Source of the DNA: Anisus vortex
Taxonomy: Eukaryota; Mollusca; Gastropoda; Planorbidae
Reading direction: 5' to 3'
Length of the DNA: 64,000 nucleotides
Assembly: GCA_949126835.1 (NCBI GenBank)
Contig: OX421497.1
Span: forward strand, 12,805,132-12,869,131
This document shows, piece by piece, positions 33,555 to 44,800 of this stretch. The translations under genes were made by a program, and so were the position numbers. Position 1 is the first letter of the stretch. Each line of letters opens with the position of its first letter. Below the pieces are notes generated by a model, which worked only from the letters and a program-made list of their open reading frames with translations, was not told the DNA's origin and made no database searches.

Positions 33555-35165
33555 TAGGCTATTCTATTCCTACTCGGAACCTCCGAGTTTCCGACTTTCC
33601 CACTTCGTCGAATGCCACATAAGAGCTGAGATTTATTCAGAAGTGTAAACATGATCATGAAGGAAGAAGAGAAAACAAAAGGCATGATGGGAGAAAGAGT
33701 AAAAAGATATGAGTTAAATCAAAGACTTTAATAAAATGGAGCGCTTCCTTTAATATTTCTGCTATTTGATAACTTGAAACATTCTGTGTCGGAATTTCCG
33801 ATCGCACCCTATCCTCTAGACAGGGACGGATTTACCTATAAGCTAAACAAGCTATAGCTTAGGGCCCCCACTTTCTTAGGGGCCCCCAAACAAAATTGTT
33901 CGAGTGAACAATTGTCATATATACTTAAATATAATGCAGCATTATTATTATTTTATATATATAAATAATAAACGGCAGTTCTGGAAAAATGTTTTTTAAT
34001 GAGTTGTGGCAGCCATAATTAAGCTTACCATGGCAGAGAGGGGTTTACCTTTAAGAGGAGATAATTGGTAACATTTGGATCTCCTCACAATGGAAATTTC
34101 CTTGTAGCCTACTACTGGAACTTATACTACTTATAGCAAAATTTGATCCTTTTCTAGCAAGCCAAATAAAAAAATTGGGAATAAAGGGTCAGGCGTCAAC
34201 AACAACAATGACTCAAGATAAATTATGTTTCCACAGTCTCATGTACATAGAAAGTATGCAGTTTATCATTTGATAATGTCATCAGCAACTTTTCTCTGAA
34301 GAAAGAAAAGTGTTTAATATAATTCCTGAATCCTTATAACATGTGTCAAGAGATTAGATAATAAGCCATTGTAAATTGTGCGTTTTAAAAGACTTTGTTT
34401 CTTTTTACCAGAGTTTGCATTTTTAAGTTTGTTATGAATAAAAGTAATTTTAAGTTAAAGATGTATTCAAATACTATAATACGATGGGCCCCTTGCTCTA
34501 TTTTTAAAGCTTATGTGTTCTTTTTTTCCGTACGCAACCAATAAGGCTGTCATGAATGACTTCTACGCTCCTACTATTGCATTAAAGGTTTCCGCTGTAT
34601 ATAACTTTCTATTTAAATCTTAATTTTCCATTGAGCAAATCATAGCGAATTTCTAAATCGGAAGTCTAGAGGACTTAGTGCGATTGGAAATTCCGAAACT
34701 AAGTGTTTCAAGTTATCAAATAGCAGATCTCGAAATATCAAAGCAAGCGGTCCATCTTATTAGGCCTATAGACTTTGATTTATCATGTCACTATCTATAG
34801 GTCTATAGCCTACTTCTTAATTAATTGTATTTCAGTTTAACCCTCTAGGTATCCAAAAATCATATTTAATTTGACACTCACAAATAAGCTTTTAAAGGGC
34901 CCCGTATCTCAAATAGCTTAGGGCCCCATCAAGTCTAAATCCGGCCCTGCCTCTAGACTTCCGGTTTAGTAATTCGCTATGATTTTCTCAATAGAAAATT
35001 AAGATTAAAATCGAAAGTTGTATACAGCGGAAGTCTTTAGGCCTATTAATAAGGAAATTAGTCAATTAGGAAAACGTTATCGGCTACGCACGAAAAAAAC
35101 CTACTTAAAGTTCTAAAAATAGAGCAAGCGATCCATCTTATTATAGTCTTTGGATAAATTCAGAA
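33555..35165. repeat. Unclassified repeat X, split by a hAT element
   Basis: Parts 33555-33820 and 34950-35165 are the two sides of one repeat that has been opened at CCTCTAGA. Part of the same repeat occurs inverted within the inserted element (34500-34790). Confidence 0.6.
33821..34949. mobile_element. hAT-type element, 8-bp TSD CCTCTAGA
   Basis: Ends CAGGGACGGATTTA and TAAATCCGGCCCTG are inverted with one mismatch; CCTCTAGA flanks both (33813-33820, 34950-34957). GGGCCCC-rich subterminal motifs lie at both ends. No transposase frame seen. Confidence 0.88.
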
Positions 35166-35505
35166 AGCAAGTTGTTGAGGAAATGGGAAATCAGATAGTA
35201 TACTACAAGATATGTCACATTTTCTGAAATTTTATTTACATTTTTAATAGAACAGATCCCTCCCCCTCCCAAATAAAGTGCAGTTAGAAGCACTGAGGTA
35301 GCCATTAATTACGTCAACTATTTTTAGTTTGTCACAAATTGTCACACTTTCAGGGACCACCCTATAAAATTATGTCAACACCTGTCAACCCACCCCCTCT
35401 CTCTTTAATAGCTAACACAATTTTAAATGCTTGATTTTATATTTTAAATAGAATTATTAAAATTATAGAATTCCAATTGACATATTTATATATATATGGC
35501 GTAGC
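35166..35505. other. 5' flank of gene copy 2
   Basis: The part after about 35365 matches 7110-7240 upstream of copy 1, through GGCGTAGCC, marking the left limit of the gene duplication. Confidence 0.55.
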
Positions 35506-38500
35506 CACTAGGTGGGAGAGTAACCGAAGATCACAAGGTGGGAGAGTAACCGAAGATCACAAGGTGGGAGAGTAACCGAAGATCACAAGGTGGGAGAGTA
35601 ACCGAAGATCACAAGGTGGGAGAGTAACCGAAGATCACAAGGTGGGAGAGTAACCGAAGATCACAAGGTGGGAGAGTAACCGAAGATCACAAGGTGGGAG
35701 AGTAACCGAAGATCACAAGGTGGGAGAGTAACCGAAGATCACTAGGTGGGAGAGTAACCGAAGATCACAAGGTGGGAGAGTAACCGTAGATCACAAGGTG
35801 GGAGAGTAACCGTAGATCACAAGGTGGGAGAGTAACCGTAGATCACAAGGTGGGAGAGTAACCGTAGATCACAAGGTGGGAGAGTAACCGAAGATCACAA
35901 GGTGGGAGAGTAACCGAAGATCACAAGGTGGGAGAGTAACCGAAGATCACAAGGTGGGAGAGTAACCGAAGATCACAAGGTGGGAGAGTAACCGAAGATC
36001 ACAAGGTGGGAGAGTAACCGAAGATCACAAGGTGGGAGAGTAACCGAAGATCACAAGGTGGGAGAGTAACCGAAGATCACAAGGTGGGAGAGTAACCGAA
36101 GATCACAAGGTGGGGGAGTAACCGAAGATCACAAGGTGGGAGAGTAACCGTAGATCACAAGGTGGGAGAGTAACCGAAGATCACAAGGTGGGAGAGTAAC
36201 CGTAGATCACAAGGTGGGAGAGTAACCGTAGATCACAAGGTGGGAGAGTAACCGAAGATCACAAGGTGGGAGAGTAACCGTAGATCACAAGGTGGGAGAG
36301 TAACCGTAGATCACAAGGTGGGAGAGTAACCGTAGATCACAAGGTGGGAGAGTAACCGTAGATCACAAGGTGGGAGAGTAACCGTAGATCACAAGGTGGG
36401 AGAGTAACCGAAGATCACAAGGTGGGAGAGTAACCGTAGATCACAAGGTGGGAGAGTAACCGTAGATCACAAGGTGGGAGAGTAACCGAAGATCACAAGG
36501 TGGGAGAGTAACCGAAGATCACAAGGTGGGAGAGTAACCGTAGATCACAAGGTGGGAGAGTAACCGAAGATCACAAGGTGGGAGAGTAACCGTAGATCAC
36601 AAGGTGGGAGAGTAACCGTAGATCACAAGGTGGGAGAGTAACCGTAGATCACAAGGTGGGAGAGTAACCGTAGATCACAAGGTGGGAGAGTAACCGTAGA
36701 TCACAAGGTGGGAGAGTAACCGAAGATCACAAGGTGGGAGAGTAACCGTAGATCACAAGGTGGGAGAGTAACCGTAGATCACAAGGTGGGAGAGTAACCG
36801 TAGATCACAAGGTGGGAGAGTAACCGTAGATCACAAGGTGGGAGAGTAACCGTAGATCACAAGGTGGGAGAGTAACCGAAGATCACAAGGTGGGAGAGTA
36901 ACCGTAGATCACAAGGTGGGAGAGTAACCGTAGATCACAAGGTGGGAGAGTAACCGTAGATCACAAGGTGGGAGAGTAACCGTAGATCACAAGGTGGGAG
37001 AGTAACCGAAGATCACAAGGTGGGAGAGTAACCGAAGATCACAAGGTGGGAGAGTAACCGAAGATCACAAGGTGGGAGAGTAACCGTAGATCACAAGGTG
37101 GGAGAGTAACCGAAGATCACAAGGTGGGAGAGTAACCGAAGATCACAAGGTGGGAGAGTAACCGAAGATCACAAGGTGGGAGAGTAACCGAAGATCACAA
37201 GGTGGGAGAGTAACCGTAGATCACAAGGTGGGAGAGTAACCGTAGATCACAAGGTGGGAGAGTAACCGTAGATCACAAGGTGGGAGAGTAACCGAAGATC
37301 ACAAGGTGGGAGAGTAACCGAAGATCACAAGGTGGGAGAGTAACCGAAGATCACAAGGTGGGAGAGTAACCGTAGATCACAAGGTGGGAGAGTAACCGAA
37401 GATCACTAGGTGGGAGAGTAACCGAAGATCACAAGGTGGGAGAGTAACCGAAGATCACAAGGTGGGAGAGTAACCGAAGATCACAAGGTGGGAGAGTAAC
37501 CGAAGATCACAAGGTGGGAGAGTAACCGAAGATCACAAGGTGGGAGAGTAACCGAAGATCACAAGGTGGGAGAGTAACCGAAGATCACAAGGTGGGAGAG
37601 TAACCGAAGATCACAAGGTGGGAGAGTAACCGAAGATCACAAGGTGGGAGAGTAACCGAAGATCACAAGGTGGGAGAGTAACCGAAGATCACAAGGTGGG
37701 AGAGTAACCGAAGATCACTAGGTGGGAGAGTAACCGAAGATCACAAGGTGGGAGAGTAACCGAAGATCACAAGGTGGGAGAGTAACCGAAGATCACAAGG
37801 TGGGAGAGTAACCGAAGATCACAAGGTGGGAGAGTAACCGAAGATCACAAGGTGGGAGAGTAACCGAAGATCACAAGGTGGGAGAGTAACCGAAGATCAC
37901 AAGGTGGGAGAGTAACCGAAGATCACAAGGTGGGAGAGTAACCGAAGATCACAAGGTGGGAGAGTAACCGAAGATCACAAGGTGGGAGAGTAACCGAAGA
38001 TCACTAGGTGGGAGAGTAACCGAAGATCACAAGGTGGGAGAGTAACCGAAGATCACAAGGTGGGAGAGTAACCGAAGATCACAAGGTGGGAGAGTAACCG
38101 AAGATCACAAGGTGGGAGAGTAACCGAAGATCACAAGGTGGGAGAGTAACCGAAGATCACAAGGTGGGAGAGTAACCGAAGATCACTAGGTGGGAGAGTA
38201 ACCGAAGATCACAAGGTGGGAGAGTAACCGAAGATCACAAGGTGGGAGAGTAACCGAAGATCACAAGGTGGGAGAGTAACCGAAGATCACAAGGTGGGAG
38301 AGTAACCGAAGATCACAAGGTGGGAGAGTAACCGAAGATCACTAGGTGGGAGAGTAACCGAAGATCACAAGGTGGGAGAGTAACCGTAGATCACAAGGTG
38401 GGAGAGTAACCGAAGATCACAATGTGGGAGAGTAACCGAAGATCACAAGGTGGGAGAGTAACCGAAGATCACAAGGTGGGAGAGTAACCGAAGATCACAA

Positions 38501-41130
38501 GGTGGGAGAGTAACCGAAGATCACAAGGTGGGAGAGTAACCGAAGATCACAAGGTGGGAGAGTAACCGTAGATCACAAGGTGGGAGAGTAACCGAAGATC
38601 ACAAGGTGGGAGAGTAACCGAAGATCACAAGGTGGGAGAGTAACCGAAGATCACAAGGTGGGAGAGTAACCGAAGATCACAAGGTGGGAGAGTAACCGAA
38701 GATCACAAGGTGGGAGAGTAACCGAAGATCACAAGGTGGGAGAGTAACCGTAGATCACAAGGTGGGAGAGTAACCGAAGATCACAAGGTGGGAGAGTAAC
38801 CGAAGATCACAAGGTGGGAGAGTAACCGAAGATCACAAGGTGGGAGAGTAACCGTAGATCACAAGGTGGGAGAGTAACCGTAGATCACAAGGTGGGAGAG
38901 TAACCGAAGATCACAAGGTGGGAGAGTAACCGAAGATCACAAGGTGGGAGAGTAACCGTAGATCACAAGGTGGGAGAGTAACCGAAGATCACAAGGTGGG
39001 AGAGTAACCGAAGATCACAAGGTGGGAGAGTAACCGAAGATCACAAGGTGGGAGAGTAACCGAAGATCACAAGGTGGGAGAGTAACCGTAGATCACAAGG
39101 TGGGAGAGTAACCGAAGATCACAAGGTGGGAGAGTAACCGTAGATCACAAGGTGGGAGAGTAACCGAAGATCACAAGGTGGGAGAGTAACCGAAGATCAC
39201 AAGGTGGGAGAGTAACCGAAGATCACAAGGTGGGAGAGTAACCGTAGATCACAAGGTGGGAGAGTAACCGAAGATCACAAGGTGGGAGAGTAACCGTAGA
39301 TCACAAGGTGGGAGAGTAACCGAAGATCACAAGGTGGGAGAGTAACCGTAGATCACAAGGTGGGAGAGTAACCGTAGATCACAAGGTGGGAGAGTAACCG
39401 TAGATCACAAGGTGGGAGAGTAACCGTAGATCACAAGGTGGGAGAGTAACCGTAGATCACAAGGTGGGAGAGTAACCGTAGATCACAAGGTGGGAGAGTA
39501 ACCGTAGATCACAAGGTGGGAGAGTAACCGAAGATCACAAGGTGGGAGAGTAACCGTAGATCACAAGGTGGGAGAGTAACCGTAGATCACAAGGTGGGAG
39601 AGTAACCGTAGATCACAAGGTGGGAGAGTAACCGTAGATCACAAGGTGGGAGAGTAACCGAAGATCACAAGGTGGGAGAGTAACCGAAGATCACAAGGTG
39701 GGAGAGTAACCGAAGATCACAAGGTGGGAGAGTAACCGTAGATCACAAGGTGGGAGAGTAACCGTAGATCACAAGGTGGGAGAGTAACCGTAGATCACAA
39801 GGTGGGAGAGTAACCGTAGATCACAAGGTGGGAGAGTAACCGAAGATCACAAGGTGGGAGAGTAACCGAAGATCACAAGGTGGGAGAGTAACCGAAGATC
39901 ACAAGGTGGGAGAGTAACCGTAGATCACAAGGTGGGAGAGTAACCGTAGATCACAAGGTGGGAGAGTAACCGTAGATCACAAGGTGGGAGAGTAACCGTA
40001 GATCACAAGGTGGGAGAGTAACCGAAGATCACAAGGTGGGAGAGTAACCGAAGATCACAAGGTGGGAGAGTAACCGAAGATCACAAGGTGGGAGAGTAAC
40101 CGAAGATCACAAGGTGGGAGAGTAACCGAAGATCACAAGGTGGGAGAGTAACCGTAGATCACAAGGTGGGAGAGTAACCGTAGATCACAAGGTGGGAGAG
40201 TAACCGAAGATCACAAGGTGGGAGAGTAACCGAAGATCACAAGGTGGGAGAGTAACCGAAGATCACAAGGTGGGAGAGTAACCGAAGATCACAAGGTGGG
40301 AGAGTAACCGTAGATCACAAGGTGGGAGAGTAACCGAAGATCACAAGGTGGGAGAGTAACCGAAGATCACAAGGTGGGAGAGTAACCGAAGATCACTAGG
40401 TGGGAGAGTAACCGAAGATCACAAGGTGGGAGAGTAACCGAAGATCACTAGGTGGGAGAGTAACCGAAGATCACAAGGTGGGAGAGTAACCGAAGATCAC
40501 AAGGTGGGAGAGTAACCGAAGATCACAAGGTGGGAGAGTAACCGAAGATCACAAGGTGGGAGAGTAACCGAAGATCACAAGGTGGGAGAGTAACCGAAGA
40601 TCACAAGGTGGGAGAGTAACCGAAGATCACAAGGTGGGAGAGTAACCGAAGATCACAAGGTGGGAGAGTAACCGAAGATCACAAGGTGGGAGAGTAACCG
40701 AAGATCACAAGGTGGGAGAGTAACCGAAGATCACTAGGTGGGAGAGTAACCGTAGATCACAAGGTGGGAGAGTAACCGAAGATCACTAGGTGGGAGAGTA
40801 ACCGAAGATCACAAGGTGGGAGAGTAACCGAAGATCACAAGGTGGGAGAGTAACCGAAGATCACAAGGTGGGAGAGTAACCGAAGATCACAAGGTGGGAG
40901 AGTAACCGAAGATCACAAGGTGGGAGAGTAACCGAAGATCACAAGGTGGGAGAGTAACCGAAGATCACAAGGTGGGAGAGTAACCGAAGATCACAAGGTG
41001 GGAGAGTAACCGAAGATCACAAGGTGGGAGAGTAACCGTAGATCACAAGGTGGGAGAGTAACCGTAGATCACAAGGTGGGAGAGTAACCGAAGATCACTA
41101 GGTGGGAGAGTAACCGAAGATCACAAGGTG
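35506..41130. repeat. 26-bp satellite array, 216 complete units in one phase
   Basis: The unit is GGTGGGAGAGTAACCG followed by AAGATCACAA or TAGATCACAA. From 35511 to 41126 is 5616 bp, exactly 216 times 26, so there is no net insertion or deletion. The main variants are A/T at unit position 17 and CACAA/CACTA at position 25; single oddities include GGGGGAG near 36110 and AATGTGG near 38420. Every frame meets a stop, so it is not coding. It ends about 630 bp before the copy 2 start codon. Confidence 0.98.
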
Positions 41131-41545
41131 CCGCCAATCCGTGGAGGTTAAAAAAAAATATTTATTTTTGATTTTTCTCATTTTCATAGAAATATTGAAT
41201 GAATTTAATTTTATGTTTCTCTATTGATAATATGATACAATGAAAGTTGTTCAATAGTTTAGGGGGAATCGTGCACCAGTTATGAATTACCCTTCTACCC
41301 ACCTGGCAATCCAGGCTACGTACGCCACTGATTATTACATATTGTATATTTAAATGCATCATTCACTATTTTCCAGAAAATTAAAACTTTGAACTTATTG
41401 AATAGAACTATTTGTTCGACCCAATTTTAATGTTTCACCTATTATAAAGCAATTAGAAAAAAATATATTAGTTTCTATATCAGAATAAAACTTTTATTGC
41501 CCTCCTGTCTCCCACATACACACATATGATTTGAAACCCCCCTGC
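41131..41545. other. Sequence between satellite and promoter-proximal region of copy 2
   Basis: Contains GGCTACGTACGCCACTG (about 41313-41329), inverted relative to the GGCGTAGCC just left of the satellite, as if both were ends of one older element now filled with satellite. Confidence 0.4.
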
Positions 41546-41758
41546 CCACACTTGCACTATATGCCCACCCACTCTGCACCCAATTACAATCGTAATACCT
41601 TTAGTTTTTATTTCGTTCAAAGAAAGCTATTTATAGAAACAGGAACAAGTTGATACGACAACAGTTGTCTATTCGGCCAACAGGAACACTAGAATGGTCG
41701 TTTTAATTTACCCCGACAGCTAATGTGCGTTGTGCATTGCACATTCGATTTGATTACA
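41546..41758 (+). promoter_or_regulatory. Conserved 5' flank of the 4TM gene (copy 2)
   Basis: Matches 7245-7483 before copy 1, including ACAATCGTAATACCT and TATAGAAACAGGAACAAG. It probably contains the promoter and 5' untranslated region, but no clear TATA box or start site was seen. Confidence 0.4.
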
Positions 41759-41831
41759 ATGGATAAGCCTACAATGAATAAAAAAACAGCTCTTGTACTC
41801 GGAATTCCTTCTGGAATCGTTATTTTAGGAG
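41759..41831 (+). CDS. 4TM gene copy 2, exon 1
   Basis: ATG in TTACAATGGATAAGCC; 73 nt ending GGAG before GTAAAT, phase 1. Encodes MDKPTMNKK and the start of membrane segment 1 (TALVLGIPSGIVILGG). The A run is 7 bases. Confidence 0.85.
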
Positions 41832-44800
41832 GTAAATTTAAGTTTAACATTAGGCTTAACATATGTTATGTTATCTTATATATTACAGACGCTCCTTCTA
41901 ATAAAAAGATTATTGCGTCCTACGCTCAACCGTGGTCCGAGTCTAGTCTTGCATTTTTATTAATGTTTTAAATGATTCTCTTAATCTTTTTCAAGGTTTA
42001 GCAACAGGGGACTGGCTGACTACTGGCTACAACTAGCTAAAATGTATACAAATTAAATAAACTGAGGTAGGCCTATCATTATAAAAGTTGTACAAACTGG
42101 GTGATTTCAACGGCATAAAATTTGCAAAGTATATGAAGAAAAACACATTTAGCTAAAAATTTAAGTTATTTATTGAATTGTCAAAATTGTTTTTTTTTGT
42201 ATCCAAAATGACATAAATCAGTTGATAGAATCACAGAAAAATAACGTTTATGACAACCATGATATGTTTGACTGTTAAGGAGAAGATATTTTCATATCCA
42301 CATAGGTCAGTGCAGACAGCAATTCATTGATCCATAATCTATATAAAATATGACTAGTTGATAAACCTGTCAAAATAACGTAGAAAATAAAACGCCGCGG
42401 TTGTATTTATAGTACTAATATATTGTGTTTACTCCTGTTAATAATTTAAAAATACTATTGATTTAAAAGTAAATACTCTTACAAAATGGACCAAACAACA
42501 GTAACTGATTACATGGGGAAACGTAAAGGTGGGAAAACCAGACAACCAGTTGAACAGAAAGCAAAAGCGACATAAGATTACTCTAGATTACTTTCTACTT
42601 ACAATCTTTATCTTGCATGTGTATGTACATACGTCTATTTATAGCTTACAGTTTATACGACGTAGAAAAAAATACCTGTGCAGATGATTGTTTTGTAACA
42701 GGACATAGTTTAAGTTTTTGTTATGACCCCACGGGGGTGGGCATATGCAACTTTTCGATGTTTATAGTTCAGTTCTCGTTGACCTCATTTGTGCCCACCA
42801 CCGATCTATACAATAAACTTTTTTTCTCTTGCAATATATTTTTCATACTAGTTGGGTGAATTTCTGTGCTGCGAAACCTAATACATGTATTACATTTAAC
42901 GTTGCATTCCAGTTACATTTTACAGTGCTTAGAGATATGGTCGAATGATTATGGGCGCGTCGCGGACAAGGAAAATTTTTAAACACCTAAATGGAATTTC
43001 AATAGCCACAGTTGGTTGTCATCGGTCTTTTCTTTTGTGAAGTAATCATCATCATCAAACTCTTGACCGTTGGGGTCGTTGGGGAAAGCGAATAAAAACC
43101 TCAGCAGTCATCTTTCTCCATTTTTGCCTATTTTGAGCGGCTGTAAAGGGAGGAACGGAGGAGGCTGGTGTATATGTCATCTGTGGCGCCCCAACGGTCC
43201 AACAGATTACGGGATATGTAGATGTAGAGTCAATAGTTAAGTCATTTACAGTTTTGTCCAATCTTTTATATTGTCGAACCAGCATTTCGGCTGACAGCCT
43301 CTCCGACGTCCACCTTCTACAACGCCTTGGAGGATGGTTTTCGGCAAGTTATTATGCCACACGCAACATATGACCGAACCAGCTTGTGTCGCTCGATTGT
43401 TGCAATAGTGGTTTCTCGAGGTCCGCAATTGAATATATTCTGTCCCAGACATACTAATTTGTCCTGTTTTCTAGGTAAGAGATTGTTTTTAGTGGCTGCT
43501 AGCAGTGTCCAGGTCTCACATCCGTACAGACCAATGGTTTTTCCAAGGACTCTGTAAAGCCTGAGCTTTGTTGGGAGACAAATGCTTTTGCTGGACCAAT
43601 CCTGGCTCGAATTTCTGCCTCACATATTCCGTCTACGGATAGAATTACTACTATATATTTAAAATGCTTTACTTCTTCTAGTTGTTGTTGGTTCATTATG
43701 ATGTACGCCCTTCTGGCATTTGTGGTGTTGATAGTGTCACGTGCGAAATCAGCTACTGACGTATAATAATATATTTAGAAATGTAATATTTATACATTCA
43801 TTTGAGTCACATCCCTCTTGGATCCCACAAGGTTGTACAAGAATTAGTATTGGTGTTATTTTAGTAGATTTGATATTTATTTGGCTCGTAGGATGTGCAT
43901 TAAGTTTTGTTAAATGAATTAGGTAAACTATACCTTAATATAGAGGAAATCCACAATCCTGTTTAAGAATTATAATCACAATTTTATTCCAACAAGTTGA
44001 AAATATGAATATAACAGCAACACAGAATACAGGTACCAATAGTATAGGATGAAACTTAAATCAGTTGAGATTCTTTTAGATAGTACTAAGCCGTAATAAC
44101 ATATCTTTAAGGAAGTGGTCAAGAACAGTCCTCACACAACAGCGCCCAACTCTAACGATCTCAAACCCTCGTGCGACGTATGACGCATTTTAATGCTATG
44201 ACGTAGTGTCTAGACATATACATGTTTTATTCTTAACACGAAACATTTCTGAACTTTAATTAATATTAATAGAACCAATATAATTATGGAAATAAAACTA
44301 CTTTCGTAACACTCACGCCCCTTTCCCTTAAGACACAAAGGAATTACAGATAGTGTTAAGTATGGAATTCTTTGAAGAGTACCCATAAAATAAACCGAAT
44401 TCCCAAACTGTGCATAAGATTTAATGGACTATTGGACAATCTTTTTAAGATTAAAATGAACCATATATTACATATACCTTTAATAAAAAAGTCGTTATTA
44501 TGGAATCCCTTATCACATTATCTTATCAATGATTATTAATTAAACATTTATTTATCAATTAATATTTACAATTATGATTTTTGTGTGTACAACGTTGACC
44601 ATAAAACAATTACCACCAATAACCAATTCCCATAGAATTGATATGAATTACTCAAATAATAGGAACCGATTAATAATTGATAAGATAATTCTTTAGAAAG
44701 TTTAATTTATTTATAACCGATTATTGTATCATTTACGAATAATTTTCAGTTATTATATTATTATGATGTCTCAATTATGACATCAAGAATATTTAAAATG

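Noticed and set aside
35506..41130. Regular 26-bp array looking at first like a CRISPR array
   Set aside because: There are no spacers: units are head to tail, and the DNA is clearly eukaryotic. It is a satellite.
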